Source of the DNA: Nocardioides donggukensis
GTDB lineage: Bacteria; Actinomycetota; Actinomycetes; Propionibacteriales; Nocardioidaceae
Assembly: GCF_014842875.1 (NCBI RefSeq)
Contig: NZ_JACYXZ010000001.1
Coordinates: 930,001 to 994,000 of the forward strand
DNA length: 64,000 bases
Direction of reading: 5' to 3'
In this document: piece after piece, positions 47,846 through 59,740 of the stretch
Layout: each line of letters opens with the position of its first letter
Numbering within the stretch: position 1 is the stretch's first letter
Notes under the pieces: model-generated
Databases searched by the model: none
The model's input: only the letters and a program-made list of their open reading frames with translations
Told to the model about the DNA's origin: nothing
Made by a program: the position numbers and the translations under genes

Positions 47846-48954
47846 GCCGCCCGGCGGTCACCGGTGCCCGTCGGGTCGTGGTCAAGGTCGGCTCGAGCTC
47901 GCTGACCACCGCCGCCGGCGGCATCGACCCCGGCCGGGTCCGCGACCTGGTGGACGTGCTGGCCGCCGTCCGAGGGCGCGGCGTCGAGGTGGTGCTGGTC
48001 TCCAGCGGTGCCATCGCCGCCGGCCTGGCACCGCTCGGCCTGGCCCGGCGCCCCCGCGGGCTCGCCGCCCAGCAGGCCGCGGCGTCGGTCGGCCAGGGGC
48101 TGCTGGTGCACCGCTACACCGAGGAGCTGGCCCGGCACGGGCTCACCACCGGCCAGGTCCTCCTCACCGTCGACGACATCACCCGGCGGGCCCACTACCG
48201 GAACGCGCACCAGACCTTCGCCAAGCTCCTCGAGCTCGGCGTGCTGCCCATCGTGAACGAGAACGACACCGTCGCCACCTCGGAGATCCGCTTCGGCGAC
48301 AACGACCGACTGGCCGCGCTGGTCGCCCACCTCGTGCACGCCGACCTGCTCCTGCTGCTCTCCGACGTGGACGGCCTCTACGACGGCCACCCCGCCCAGG
48401 CGGGCACCTCGCTGCTGCCCGACATCCGGACCGAGGCGGACCTGTCCGGGGTCGCCATCGGGTCGGTGGGAGCAGCCGGGGTCGGCACCGGCGGCATGGT
48501 CACCAAGGTCGAGGCCGCGCGGATCGCCACGGGCGCCGGCGTCCCGGTGGTCCTCACCTCCGCAGACCGGGCGGCCGCGGCGCTCGCCGGGGACCCGGTC
48601 GGGACCCTGTTCCACGCGACCGGACGCCGTCGCCCGACCCGGCTGCTCTGGCTGGCGCACGCCACCGAGCCCCGGGGCTCGGTCCACCTCGACGCCGGTG
48701 CCGTCCGGGCGGTCACGGAGCGCCGTGCCTCCCTGCTGGCGGCAGGGGTCACCGGCGCCTCGGGCGCCTTCGTGGCCGGCGACCCGGTCGACCTCGTCGG
48801 CCCCGACGAGCGGCCGGTGGCCCGTGGCCTGGTGAACTTCGACGCCGACGAGGTGCCGGCCCTGGTCGGACGGTCCTCGGCCGACCTCAAGCGCGAGCTC
48901 GGCGCCGGCTACGAGCGCGAGGTCGTGCACCGCGACGACATGGTGGTGCTCTGA
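47842..48954 (+). CDS. proB: Glutamate 5-kinase
   Basis: First enzyme of proline synthesis; phosphorylates the glutamate side chain. 370 residues: amino-acid kinase domain with [41 protein letters not shown] and [12 protein letters not shown], then a C-terminal PUA domain (residues 275-370) ending in [12 protein letters not shown]. Feedback inhibition by proline is normal for PUA-containing enzymes. Coupled to obg by a 4-bp overlap. proA, often adjacent in actinobacteria, does not follow. Confidence 0.96.
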   Translation: MSRPAVTGARRVVVKVGSSSLTTAAGGIDPGRVRDLVDVLAAVRGRGVEVVLVSSGAIAAGLAPLGLARRPRGLAAQQAAASVGQGLLVHRYTEELARHGLTTGQVLLTVDDITRRAHYRNAHQTFAKLLELGVLPIVNENDTVATSEIRFGDNDRLAALVAHLVHADLLLLLSDVDGLYDGHPAQAGTSLLPDIRTEADLSGVAIGSVGAAGVGTGGMVTKVEAARIATGAGVPVVLTSADRAAAALAGDPVGTLFHATGRRRPTRLLWLAHATEPRGSVHLDAGAVRAVTERRASLLAAGVTGASGAFVAGDPVDLVGPDERPVARGLVNFDADEVPALVGRSSADLKRELGAGYEREVVHRDDMVVL

Positions 48955-48957
48955 GGG

Positions 48958-49998
48958 ATGGCCGCACCCGTGTGGTCCCGGGGCCGGCCCCGGGCGGGTC
49001 GGGGTCTGGTGCTCGTCCTGCTCGTGCCCGCCGTCCTGCTCACGGGTGCCTGGCTGGTGGAGCCCCTGGTCGGCCAGTCGGGGACCCTGGTCCGAGCCGT
49101 GGCGTTCACGCCGTACGCCCTGCCCGGCTACGCCCTGGCCGGCGCCGGGCTGCTCGTGGCCTGGGCCCGGCACCGCCGCCCCGCGACCGGGGTGGCTCTC
49201 CTCGTGGCGGTGACCGGCTGCCTCCTGCACGCCTGGTGGCTGGCCCCGGTGTACGCCGGCGCGGAGCCGGCGCCGGCGGCCGGGTCCCCGTCGCTCGCGG
49301 TGCTCAGCGTGAACCTGCTCGGCGGAGCCGCCGACGAGGCCGCCGTCCTCCGGCAGGCGGTGGATCGGGACGTCGACGTGCTGGTGCTCCAGGAGATCAC
49401 CGCGGCGTCCCTGGCGCGGCTGGAGTCCGCCGGGCTCGAGGCGCGCTACCCGCACCGGGCCGGGCGAGCGGGCGCCGACGTCGAGGGCACGATGATCCTG
49501 TCCCGGCACCCCCTGAGCCGGGTCGAGCGGGTGCGCACCGGCTTCGGTTCCTGGGCCGCGACGGTGGCGGTCCGGGGCACCCCGGTGCGCCTGCTCGGCG
49601 TCCACCCCCGGCCGCCGATCGGCTCGGCCCGGGACTGGCGGGACGACCACGCGGTGATCGCCGAGGCCGTCACCCGGGGCGTCGACCTGGTCGCCGGCGA
49701 CTTCAACGCCACGGCCGACCACCGCCCCATGCGGGCGCTGGCCGGGCGCGGCTGGCGGAGCGCCGCGGAGCTGGCCAACGTCGGCTGGGCGCCGACCTGG
49801 CCGGCCGACGGGCAGGTGCGGGTGCTGGGGCTGGCGCTGCCCCGGCTGGTCGGCATCGACCACGTCCTGGTGGGCGAGCGACTCGCGGTGCTCGAGGCGA
49901 GCCGGGTGCCGGTGCCGGGGACCGACCACTCGGGGGTGCTGGCGGAGGTCACCGCGCGCGCGACTTCGGAGAGCGCCGTAGGCTGGAGGGCGCCATGA
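48958..49998 (+). CDS. Membrane-anchored endonuclease/exonuclease/phosphatase-family protein
   Basis: A 346-residue protein with two or three N-terminal membrane helices (residues 15-90) and an EEP domain after residue 105. Catalytic motifs are LSVNLLGG, LVLQEIT, VHPRPPIG, GDFNATADH and the closing GTDHSGVLAEV. The domain probably lies outside the membrane. EEP enzymes cleave phosphodiesters in nucleic acids or lipids; the substrate here is unknown. The ATG is 3 nt after the proB stop and the 3' end overlaps the cysteine desulfurase gene by 4 bp. Confidence 0.85.
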   Translation: MAAPVWSRGRPRAGRGLVLVLLVPAVLLTGAWLVEPLVGQSGTLVRAVAFTPYALPGYALAGAGLLVAWARHRRPATGVALLVAVTGCLLHAWWLAPVYAGAEPAPAAGSPSLAVLSVNLLGGAADEAAVLRQAVDRDVDVLVLQEITAASLARLESAGLEARYPHRAGRAGADVEGTMILSRHPLSRVERVRTGFGSWAATVAVRGTPVRLLGVHPRPPIGSARDWRDDHAVIAEAVTRGVDLVAGDFNATADHRPMRALAGRGWRSAAELANVGWAPTWPADGQVRVLGLALPRLVGIDHVLVGERLAVLEASRVPVPGTDHSGVLAEVTARATSESAVGWRAP

Positions 49999-51182
49999 CC
50001 GACCTCGCCCGCACGCCACGCCGCGTGTACCTCGACCACGCCGCGACCACGCCGATGACGGCCGCCGCCGTCGAGGCCCTGACCGGGCAGCTGACCAGCA
50101 CCGGGAACCCGTCCTCGCTGCACGCCTCCGGTCGGCACGCCCGACGGGTGGTGGAGGAGTCCCGGGAGCGGATCGCACAGGCCCTCGGCTGCCGGCCCGG
50201 CGAGGTGGTGTTCACCTCGGGCGGCACGGAGGCCGACAACCTCGCCCTCAAGGGCCTCTACTGGGCCCGTGGGCGTCCGCGGATCCTCGCGACGGCGGTG
50301 GAGCACCTCGCGGTGCTCGACCCGCTGCACTGGCTCGCCGAGCACGAGGGAGCCGAGGTGGAGCTGCTGCCCGTCGACGCCCAGGGCCGGCTCGAGGTCG
50401 AGGCGCTGCGAGCAGCGGTCGAGCGCGACCCCGAGGCGGTCGGGCTGATCTCGGTGATGTGGGCGAACAACGAGGTCGGCACCCTCCAGCCGCTCGACCG
50501 GGTCGTCGAGATCGCCTCCGAGCACGGCATCCCGGTCCACACGGACGCGGTGCAGGCGCTCGGCGCCGTACCCGTCGACTTCGCCGCCTCCGGGGTGGAC
50601 GCCCTGACCCTGACCGGCCACAAGGTGGGCGGGCCCTACGGCGTCGGGGCCCTGGTCGTCCGGCGCGAGGTGGAGGTCACCCCGCTGGTGCACGGCGGCG
50701 GCCAGGAGCGCGACATCCGCAGCGGCACCATCGACACCCCCGCCATCGCCGGCCTCGCGGCCGCGGTCGAGGTGGCCGTGAAGGCCCAGGCCGACGAGCA
50801 CGGCCGGCTGGCCGCGCTCCGCGACGACCTCGTCGCGCGGATCTGCGCCGTGGTCCCCGACGCGGTCCCGAACGGCGACCCGGACCACCGCCTGCCCGGC
50901 CACGCGCACCTGCGCTTCCCCGGCTGCGAGGGCGACTCGCTGCTGATGCTGCTCGACGCCCAGGGCATCGAGTGCTCCACGGGCTCCGCCTGCAACGCCG
51001 GCGTCCCCCAGGCCTCCCACGTCCTGCTCGCGATGGGACGCACCGAGGACGAGGCCCGCAGCTCCCTGCGCTTCTCGCTCGGCCACACGACCGTCACTGA
51101 GGACGTCGACGCACTGGTCGCGGCGATCGGCCCGGTCGTCGAGCGGGCGCGCGCGGCCGGCGTCCGCCGGGGGGCCTCGTGA
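49995..51182 (+). CDS. Cysteine desulfurase (IscS/NifS family)
   Basis: PLP enzyme of 395 residues that releases sulfur from cysteine as a protein persulfide. It opens with [13 protein letters not shown] contacts are in [12 protein letters not shown] and HTDAVQALG, the Schiff-base lysine in [11 protein letters not shown] near residue 210, and the persulfide cysteine in [10 protein letters not shown] near residue 333. The next gene, mnmA, overlaps by 4 bp, so sulfur transfer to tRNA is its likely duty, as for mycobacterial Rv3025c. Confidence 0.94.
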   Translation: MTDLARTPRRVYLDHAATTPMTAAAVEALTGQLTSTGNPSSLHASGRHARRVVEESRERIAQALGCRPGEVVFTSGGTEADNLALKGLYWARGRPRILATAVEHLAVLDPLHWLAEHEGAEVELLPVDAQGRLEVEALRAAVERDPEAVGLISVMWANNEVGTLQPLDRVVEIASEHGIPVHTDAVQALGAVPVDFAASGVDALTLTGHKVGGPYGVGALVVRREVEVTPLVHGGGQERDIRSGTIDTPAIAGLAAAVEVAVKAQADEHGRLAALRDDLVARICAVVPDAVPNGDPDHRLPGHAHLRFPGCEGDSLLMLLDAQGIECSTGSACNAGVPQASHVLLAMGRTEDEARSSLRFSLGHTTVTEDVDALVAAIGPVVERARAAGVRRGAS

Positions 51183-52294
51183 GGGTCCTGGCAGCGATGT
51201 CGGGCGGGGTCGACTCGGCCGTGGCGGCCGCCCGGGCGGTCGAGGCCGGTCACGACGTCACCGGCATCCACCTGGCGCTCTCCCGGAACCCGAGGTCCTA
51301 CCGCAGCGGGGCGCGCGGGTGCTGCACGATCGAGGACAGCAACGACGCCCGCCGTGCCGCCGACGTCCTCGGCATCGCGTTCTACGTGTGGGACTTCAGC
51401 GAGGAGTTCCACGAGGACGTCGTCGAGGACTTCCTCTCCGAGTACGCCGCCGGCCGGACCCCCAACCCCTGCCTGCGCTGCAATGAGAAGATCAAGTTCG
51501 CCGCGGTGCTCGACCGGGCCGTGGCGCTGGGCTTCGACGCCGTGGCGACCGGGCACTACGCCCAGCTGGAGTCCGGAGCCGACGGGCTGATCGAGATGCA
51601 CCGAGCGGTGGACCACGGCAAGGACCAGTCCTACGTGCTCGGCGTGCTCACCCAGGACCAGCTGGCCCGCTCGCTGTTCCCCCTGGGCGGCTCACCGAAG
51701 TCCGAGGTGCGCGAGGAGGCGGCCCGGCGCGGGCTGCTGGTGGCGGACAAGCCCGACTCGCACGACATCTGCTTCATCGCCGACGGGGACACCGGCGGCT
51801 GGCTCACCGAGAAGCTGGGCGGGTCGGCGCCGAACGACGGCGGCGAGATCGTCGACCACGCGACCGGCGAGGTGCTCGGGACCCACGGCGGCACCGTCGG
51901 CTTCACGATCGGGCAGCGCAAGGGGCTGCGGATCGGCCGCCCGGCGGCGGACGGCAGGCCGCGCTTCGTGCTCGACATCGAGCCGGTCAGCGGCACCGTG
52001 ACGGTCGGGCCCCGGGAGGAGCTGAGGATCGACGCGATCTCGGGCATCCGGGCCCGCTGGTGCGGCACGGTGCCGGACCGCCTCGAGGGCACCGTGCAGC
52101 TGCGCGCGCACGGGGCCGAGCACCGGGCACGGGTCGAGGTCGCCGACGACGGGGACGCCGTCGAGATCGCCCTGCACGATCCCGCGGAGGGCATCGCGCC
52201 CGGCCAGGCGGCCGTGATCTACGACGGGACCCGGGTCGTGGGGTCGGCGACGATCTCGGCCACGGCCCGGCGACTGTCCGGCGCGGGACGGTGA
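51179..52294 (+). CDS. mnmA: tRNA-specific 2-thiouridylase
   Basis: Thiolates U34 of tRNA-Lys, -Glu and -Gln. 371 residues: the ATP-pyrophosphatase loop [14 protein letters not shown] at the start, catalytic cysteine 1 in [14 protein letters not shown] and cysteine 2 in [11 protein letters not shown], and [10 protein letters not shown] in the central domain. GTG start overlapping the desulfurase stop (GTGA). It overlaps the MetE-like gene in the same way. Confidence 0.96.
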   Translation: MRVLAAMSGGVDSAVAAARAVEAGHDVTGIHLALSRNPRSYRSGARGCCTIEDSNDARRAADVLGIAFYVWDFSEEFHEDVVEDFLSEYAAGRTPNPCLRCNEKIKFAAVLDRAVALGFDAVATGHYAQLESGADGLIEMHRAVDHGKDQSYVLGVLTQDQLARSLFPLGGSPKSEVREEAARRGLLVADKPDSHDICFIADGDTGGWLTEKLGGSAPNDGGEIVDHATGEVLGTHGGTVGFTIGQRKGLRIGRPAADGRPRFVLDIEPVSGTVTVGPREELRIDAISGIRARWCGTVPDRLEGTVQLRAHGAEHRARVEVADDGDAVEIALHDPAEGIAPGQAAVIYDGTRVVGSATISATARRLSGAGR

Positions 52295-53301
52295 GCGCCG
52301 CCACCGGCGTCGGCTCCCTGCCCGGCGGGGCGGCGCTCGCCTCGGAGGCCGACAACGCCCGGGACTACGCCGAGGCCGTGCGGCTGGTGCTGGGCGAGCT
52401 CCCCGACCTGCCGCACGTCCCCGAGCTGCCGGCCCGCGGTGCCGGCGCGACGATGACCGGGCGGGCCCTGGCCGTCGTCGAGGGCCTGGCCTGCGACCTG
52501 CAGCCGACCGGCTGGCGGCTCACCGACGCCCCCGGCGTGGACCAGCGTCGGGCCCGGTCCCTGCTGGCCCGGGACCTGGACTGCGTCGAGGAGCTGACCC
52601 AGGGCTGGAGCGGCCCGGCGAAGACCCAGGTGGCCGGCCCGTGGACCCTCGCGGCGACGACCGAGCTGCCCCGCGGGGAGAAGGTGCTCTCCGATCCCGG
52701 CGCCCGGCGCGACCTCGCCCAGGCCCTGGCCGAGGGTGTCCGCGCCCACGTGGCCGATCTGCGCCGACGGCTCCCGGGGGTCACCGAGCTGCTCCTGCAG
52801 GTCGACGAGCCGGCGCTCCCGGTCGTGCTCGCCGGGGGCGTGCCGACGGCGTCCGGGTTCGGCCGGCACCGCACCGTGCACCCTCCGGAGGCCTCGGAGG
52901 TGCTGGGCTGGGTGTTCTCCGCCATCGAGGCGGCCGGCGCCGTCCCGATCGTGCACTCCTGCCACCCCGACGTCCCGGTCGGGCTGCTGCGGGGAGCCGG
53001 CGCCCGCGGGCTCAGCGTCGACGTCGGGGTGCTCGCGCCCGCGGCGTACGACGGCCTCGCCGAGGCGGCGGAGGCGGGCGAGTGGGTGCTGCTCGGCGCG
53101 GTGCCGGCGCTGGCCGCCGCCGAGAACGGCGAGACCGAGCGGTCGGTGACCGAACGGGTGCTCAGGATGCTCGACATGACCGGGATCGAGCCCGGCGAGC
53201 GCACGCTGGTGACCCCGACGTGCGGCCTGGCCGGCGCCGACCCGGCTCACGCCCGCCGTGCTCTCTCCCTCGCCCGTGCCGCCGCCGGGGCGCTGCGATG
53301 A
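52291..53301 (+). CDS. MetE C-terminal-like methionine synthase family protein
   Basis: A 336-residue protein equal to only the catalytic (C-terminal) barrel of cobalamin-independent methionine synthase. The zinc ligands look preserved: His and Cys in VHSCHPD, Glu in VLLGAVPA region uncertain, Cys in TPTCGLAGA. It starts near ATGVGSLPG, as does the Rv3015c group encoded in the same place in mycobacteria. Without the N-terminal half it may use a methyl donor other than methyltetrahydrofolate. GTG start overlaps mnmA. Confidence 0.82.
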   Translation: MSAATGVGSLPGGAALASEADNARDYAEAVRLVLGELPDLPHVPELPARGAGATMTGRALAVVEGLACDLQPTGWRLTDAPGVDQRRARSLLARDLDCVEELTQGWSGPAKTQVAGPWTLAATTELPRGEKVLSDPGARRDLAQALAEGVRAHVADLRRRLPGVTELLLQVDEPALPVVLAGGVPTASGFGRHRTVHPPEASEVLGWVFSAIEAAGAVPIVHSCHPDVPVGLLRGAGARGLSVDVGVLAPAAYDGLAEAAEAGEWVLLGAVPALAAAENGETERSVTERVLRMLDMTGIEPGERTLVTPTCGLAGADPAHARRALSLARAAAGALR

Positions 53302-53987
53302 CGGACCCGATGACGGACCCGGCCGCGCTGCAGCGGAGCCGCCGTCGTCGTGCGGGAGCGGGCGTCGCCGTGGTGGCCGCGGTCCTCCTCGGCGGTGCCC
53401 TCGTCGGCGTGCCCGGCCTCGGTGGCGACACCGCCGAAAGCGCCGACACCTCCGCCGGGGAGGCGTCCGCCGCGGCCGCCGACGGCAAGCCGGTGGCCGC
53501 CACGCCGAGCGCGCTGGCCGCGATCGCGCTCGAGGTCGTGGGCTCCCGGCCGAGCGACTTCGCCCCCGTCGAGGACGAGGAGCTCGGTGACGGCACGGTC
53601 GCCGCGGAGCTGCGGTTCGGCAGGGCGGGCGGCGACCCCGGCGACCTGCTCGCGGTGGGCGTGGCACCCGGCCGCGGCGTCGCGCGGCTCCGGTGCGACG
53701 CGCCGGCGGTGACCTGCCGCAGCAAGCGGTCCGAGGCCGGGCTGCTCACCCTGGCCTGGCGGACGGCGGCCCGCGGGGCGGACCCGGGCTCGGTGGCGGT
53801 GCTGCTCCAGCGTGAGGGGGAGTACGCGATCGCGCTCTCGACCGGCCCGGAGATCACCGGCGACCCGCGCGACCTCGCCCTCGACGTCCCGGTCGCCGAC
53901 CTGGTCGCGATCGTCAGCGACTCCCGGTTCGGCCTGCGCACCACCTCCGACGCGGTCGAGGCGGGGGCGGGGCTGGCCTCGCCCTAG
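53298..53987 (+). CDS. Membrane-anchored protein of unknown function
   Basis: A 229-residue protein not recognised. Arg-rich N-terminus (QRSRRRRAGAG), one membrane helix near residues 22-42, an Ala/Ser/Asp-rich linker, and an outer domain with two cysteines (LRCDAPAVTCRS) that could form a disulfide. Its ATG overlaps the stop of the MetE-like gene by 4 bp, so it belongs to that operon. Confidence 0.65.
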   Translation: MTDPMTDPAALQRSRRRRAGAGVAVVAAVLLGGALVGVPGLGGDTAESADTSAGEASAAAADGKPVAATPSALAAIALEVVGSRPSDFAPVEDEELGDGTVAAELRFGRAGGDPGDLLAVGVAPGRGVARLRCDAPAVTCRSKRSEAGLLTLAWRTAARGADPGSVAVLLQREGEYAIALSTGPEITGDPRDLALDVPVADLVAIVSDSRFGLRTTSDAVEAGAGLASP

Positions 53988-54005
53988 CTTCCCCGGCGGG
54001 CGGAC

Positions 54006-56894
<2,889 letters not shown>

Positions 56895-56906
56895 GCCGGA
56901 CGGCGC

Positions 56907-57899
56907 TCAGGCCTGCGCGAGCAGGCGCAGCGCCTCGGGGTGGTCGCGCAGCTGGTCGGCCAGCCCCGCCCAGAGCGTGTCGACCGCGTCGGCGGAGCCC
57001 CCGCGCAGCACGAGCACGTCCGTGAGCCAGCTCCGGGCGTCGGCCAGGACGGACGCGTCCTCGGTGAGCAGGCCGCCCACGACACACCCCACGACGTGCG
57101 GGACGTAGGTGGCGAACACCACCCGCCAGTCGTCGGGGGAGGCCGCCGTCGCGTCGAGGCCGGACCCGGGGCCGGAGAGCAGGCTCCGGGTGACCTCGGC
57201 GGCCGCGGCGTGGAGGCTCTGTGCCTCCGCCGCCCCGGGGTGCCGCAGCGGCGGCGCCGGCGCGACGTGGTGGGGGAGGGTCGCCACGACGTCGCGAGCC
57301 TGCGTCAGGTCGGCGGCGTACGCCGTGGCGCCGAGACGCCGCGCCCGGATCCCGCCGGTGTCGAACGCCCGACCGCCGACGACGACCGGCGTGCCGGTGC
57401 CGCGCACCGCCTCGACCAGGCGGCGTACGTGCATCAGCGAGGAGGACAGCGAGGCGGAGACCAGCACCGCCCGTGGGCCGCGGTCGAGGATCCGGCCGAC
57501 GACGAGCTCGGGCGAGACGTTCGCGCCGAGGTGCTCGGCGTCGTGGCCCCAGCTGCGCAACGCCTGGGTGAGGGCGAGCGCGGGGAGGGCGTGCCACTCG
57601 CGCTCGGCGCAGGTCACCAGGATCGGCAGGTCGTCCGTGGCACCGCCCAGCCGGGCGCCGAGGCGGAGCACCACGGCCTCGCTGACCGCCGTCGCGGCGT
57701 GCTCGCGGGCGACGGTCCACTCGTTGCTGGCCCAGCACCGGCCGACCCGTGTCTGCGCGGCGAGGACGAGGTCGGTGAGGACGTCGGTCAGGGAGAGCCC
57801 GTCGGAGACGGCCGCGTCGGCGGCCGCCTGCGCGGCCGTCTCGTCGCCGGCGCTCACGGCCTCCCAGTAGCGCTCGGCGTGGTCGAGCCCGGTGATCAT
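56907..57899 (-). CDS. CarH-like B12-binding sensor without DNA-binding domain
   Basis: A 330-residue protein. Residues 1-85 form the helical cap of B12 photoreceptors, with the exact W-x9-EH motif (Trp56, Glu66, His67). Residues 90-210 form the B12-binding Rossmann domain: EWHALP (Glu101, His103) fits the ExHxxG lower-ligand motif with Gly changed to Pro, and VVVGGRAF and RLGATAYAADL follow. The last 110 residues are an unassigned helical domain. The MerR domain of CarH/LitR is absent. Ala57 stands where, as I recall, Thermus CarH has the His132 that ligates cobalt after light. It overlaps the upstream GAF-PP2C gene by 4 bp, so the two are probably one signalling unit. Confidence 0.85.
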   Translation of the reverse strand: MITGLDHAERYWEAVSAGDETAAQAAADAAVSDGLSLTDVLTDLVLAAQTRVGRCWASNEWTVAREHAATAVSEAVVLRLGARLGGATDDLPILVTCAEREWHALPALALTQALRSWGHDAEHLGANVSPELVVGRILDRGPRAVLVSASLSSSLMHVRRLVEAVRGTGTPVVVGGRAFDTGGIRARRLGATAYAADLTQARDVVATLPHHVAPAPPLRHPGAAEAQSLHAAAAEVTRSLLSGPGSGLDATAASPDDWRVVFATYVPHVVGCVVGGLLTEDASVLADARSWLTDVLVLRGGSADAVDTLWAGLADQLRDHPEALRLLAQA

Positions 57900-59257
57900 G
57901 CCCCAGTCTCACCCAGGTCGGCCCGGGCGCGCAGCGCAACGACCGCCACGTCGTCGCGGTGGTCGCCGTCGGCCAGGTGCTCCGAGACCGCGGCCGCCAC
58001 CTGCTCGACCACGACCTGCGCCGGCACGCCGCCGAGGCCGGCGAGCAGGGCCGTCAGCCGGTCCTCGCCGAACAGGTCGTGCGGGGCGCCGGTCTCGACG
58101 ACCCCGTCGGTGTAGAGCACCAGGGAGTCGCCCGGGTGCAGCACGTGGCTGTCGGTGTCGTACCCGACCTCCTCGAGGAGCGCCAGCGCCGGGTGCCGGA
58201 CCGACAGGGCCCGCACGGTCGCGTCCCCGGAGAGCAGGTACGCCGGCGGGTGGCCGGCGTTGGCGACGTCGACGTCCAGGCCGCCCCCCGGCCGCCGCCG
58301 CAGCCGCGCGCACACCACGGTGGCCAGCATCTCGGACTCCGGGTCCGCCTCGGAGACGAGGACCCGGTTCACCAGCTCCAGGACCCGGCCCGGGTCGCGG
58401 TCGACGAGCGAGGCGGTGCGGACGGCGTTGGTGATGCGCTTGGCGTGGACGGCGGCCTCGACGCCCTTGCCGCTGACGTCGCCCAGCACCACCGTGAGGT
58501 CCTCCTCCGGTCCGTGCAGGTCGAAGAAGTCGCCGCCCATCTCCTCGTGCTCGTGGGCGACCCGCAGGTAGCTGCCCACGTCGAGGTGCGGCAGGGCCGG
58601 GATCGCGCGCGGCAGCATCGCCCGGCGCAGCACCGAGGCGACGTGCCGGCTCTCGGCCACCACGAGGTTGGTGTCGAGAGCCAGGGAGATCCGCTGCGCC
58701 AGCTCCTCCAGGAAGGGGTGAGCGCTGTCGTCGAAGCCCGAGCCGGCCGCGCGGGCCAGCAGCAGCAGCCCGAAACACCGGCCCCGGGCGACCAGCGGCA
58801 GCGCGAGCACGGCCTCGGTGCCCTGGGCCTCCAGCCGGTCGGCGAGGGCCGGAGCGGCCACCAGGAGGTCGATCGCGGCCCGCCGGGTCGGCACCGGACC
58901 GGCCGGCAGCGGCACCTGGTCCGGCACCGCCCGGCCGACGAGTGTCGCGATCCCCGCCGGAAGGGTGTCGGCCCGGGGCCCGACCACGGTCTCCATCGGA
59001 CCCTCGTGCACCGCGGCCGTGGTGACCTGGCGGATCCCCGAGACCACCGTCACCTGGGCGAAGTCGACGAGCTCCCGCACCAGCACCCCCACCAGGGCCT
59101 CCATCGCCCGGGTCGGGTGCTGGACCGCGCTGGCGGTGCGCGAGGTGCGCAGCAGGAACTCCGACCGCGCCGAGGCCTGGGCCAGCCGGGCCCGGGCGTC
59201 CGAGGCTCGCGAGTCGGCCAGCAGCCGGGCCTGGCGCTCGCGAACGGGGGCACCCAC
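57896..59257 (-). CDS. GAF-domain PP2C/SpoIIE-type phosphatase
   Basis: A 453-residue soluble phosphatase. A short helical N-terminus is followed by a GAF sensor domain (about residues 45-195; AVLALPLVARGRCFGLLLLA), a signalling helix (LALDTNLVVAESRHVASVLRR), and the RsbU/SpoIIE catalytic domain. The metal-site motifs MGGDFFDL, VVLGDVSGKG, ANAGHPPAYLL, LYTDGVVET and HRDDVAVVAL are intact. The GTG at 59257 has GGAGGAG upstream. It is the first gene of a two-gene unit with the B12 sensor and lies between ligA and gatC on the opposite strand. Likely target: a phosphorylated STAS anti-anti-sigma protein, encoded elsewhere. Confidence 0.9.
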   Translation of the reverse strand: MGAPVRERQARLLADSRASDARARLAQASARSEFLLRTSRTASAVQHPTRAMEALVGVLVRELVDFAQVTVVSGIRQVTTAAVHEGPMETVVGPRADTLPAGIATLVGRAVPDQVPLPAGPVPTRRAAIDLLVAAPALADRLEAQGTEAVLALPLVARGRCFGLLLLARAAGSGFDDSAHPFLEELAQRISLALDTNLVVAESRHVASVLRRAMLPRAIPALPHLDVGSYLRVAHEHEEMGGDFFDLHGPEEDLTVVLGDVSGKGVEAAVHAKRITNAVRTASLVDRDPGRVLELVNRVLVSEADPESEMLATVVCARLRRRPGGGLDVDVANAGHPPAYLLSGDATVRALSVRHPALALLEEVGYDTDSHVLHPGDSLVLYTDGVVETGAPHDLFGEDRLTALLAGLGGVPAQVVVEQVAAAVSEHLADGDHRDDVAVVALRARADLGETGA

Positions 59258-59401
59258 GCAGCACTCCTCCTGACGCACCGACGGTCGGCCACCGGGAAGT
59301 CTAGGTGACCGGTCGGGCTGCGGCCTCCCCCCAGGGGAGGTGCCGGTCGGGGGTCCTAGGATTGACCGGTACTCATCCCCCTGCCGCGAAGGAACCCCTC
59401 C

Positions 59402-59740
59402 ATGGCTGACGCCCCAGGACCCGACGGGACCTCCGCGGCCCGCGTGGAGATCACCCGGGACGAGGTCGCCCACCTGGCGGACCTGGCCCGGATCGACCTC
59501 TCCGACGCCGAGCTGGACCACCTGGCGCCGCAGCTGAGCGTGATCCTCGAGTCGGTGGCCTCGATCACCGGCGTCGCCGGTGAGGACGTGCCCCCGACCT
59601 CGCACGCCCTGCCGATGTCGAACGTGATGCGCGAGGACGTCGTCGTGCCGGGGCTGAGCGCGGAGCAGGCCCTCTCCGGGGCCCCGGCGTCGGAGCAGCA
59701 GCGGTTCAGCGTGCCGAGGATCCTGGGGGACGAGCAGTGA
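59402..59740 (+). CDS. gatC: Asp/Glu-tRNA amidotransferase subunit C
   Basis: Small subunit of 112 residues that holds GatA and GatB together. [22 protein letters not shown] is the family start, and the loop [16 protein letters not shown] is typical. A GAAGGAA site precedes the ATG; a -10-like TAGGAT lies at 59357-59362, giving a short leader. It overlaps gatA by 4 bp. Confidence 0.95.
   Translation: MADAPGPDGTSAARVEITRDEVAHLADLARIDLSDAELDHLAPQLSVILESVASITGVAGEDVPPTSHALPMSNVMREDVVVPGLSAEQALSGAPASEQQRFSVPRILGDEQ

Noticed and set aside
47556..49990. Long plus-strand frame upstream of the cysteine desulfurase
   Set aside because: It overlaps obg, proB and the EEP gene in another frame; only the part after 49995 matches a protein family.
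56907..57899. Methyltransferase corrinoid protein
   Set aside because: The W-x9-EH cap motif and altered ExHxxP motif favour a photoreceptor-type sensor, and no methyltransferase partner is adjacent.
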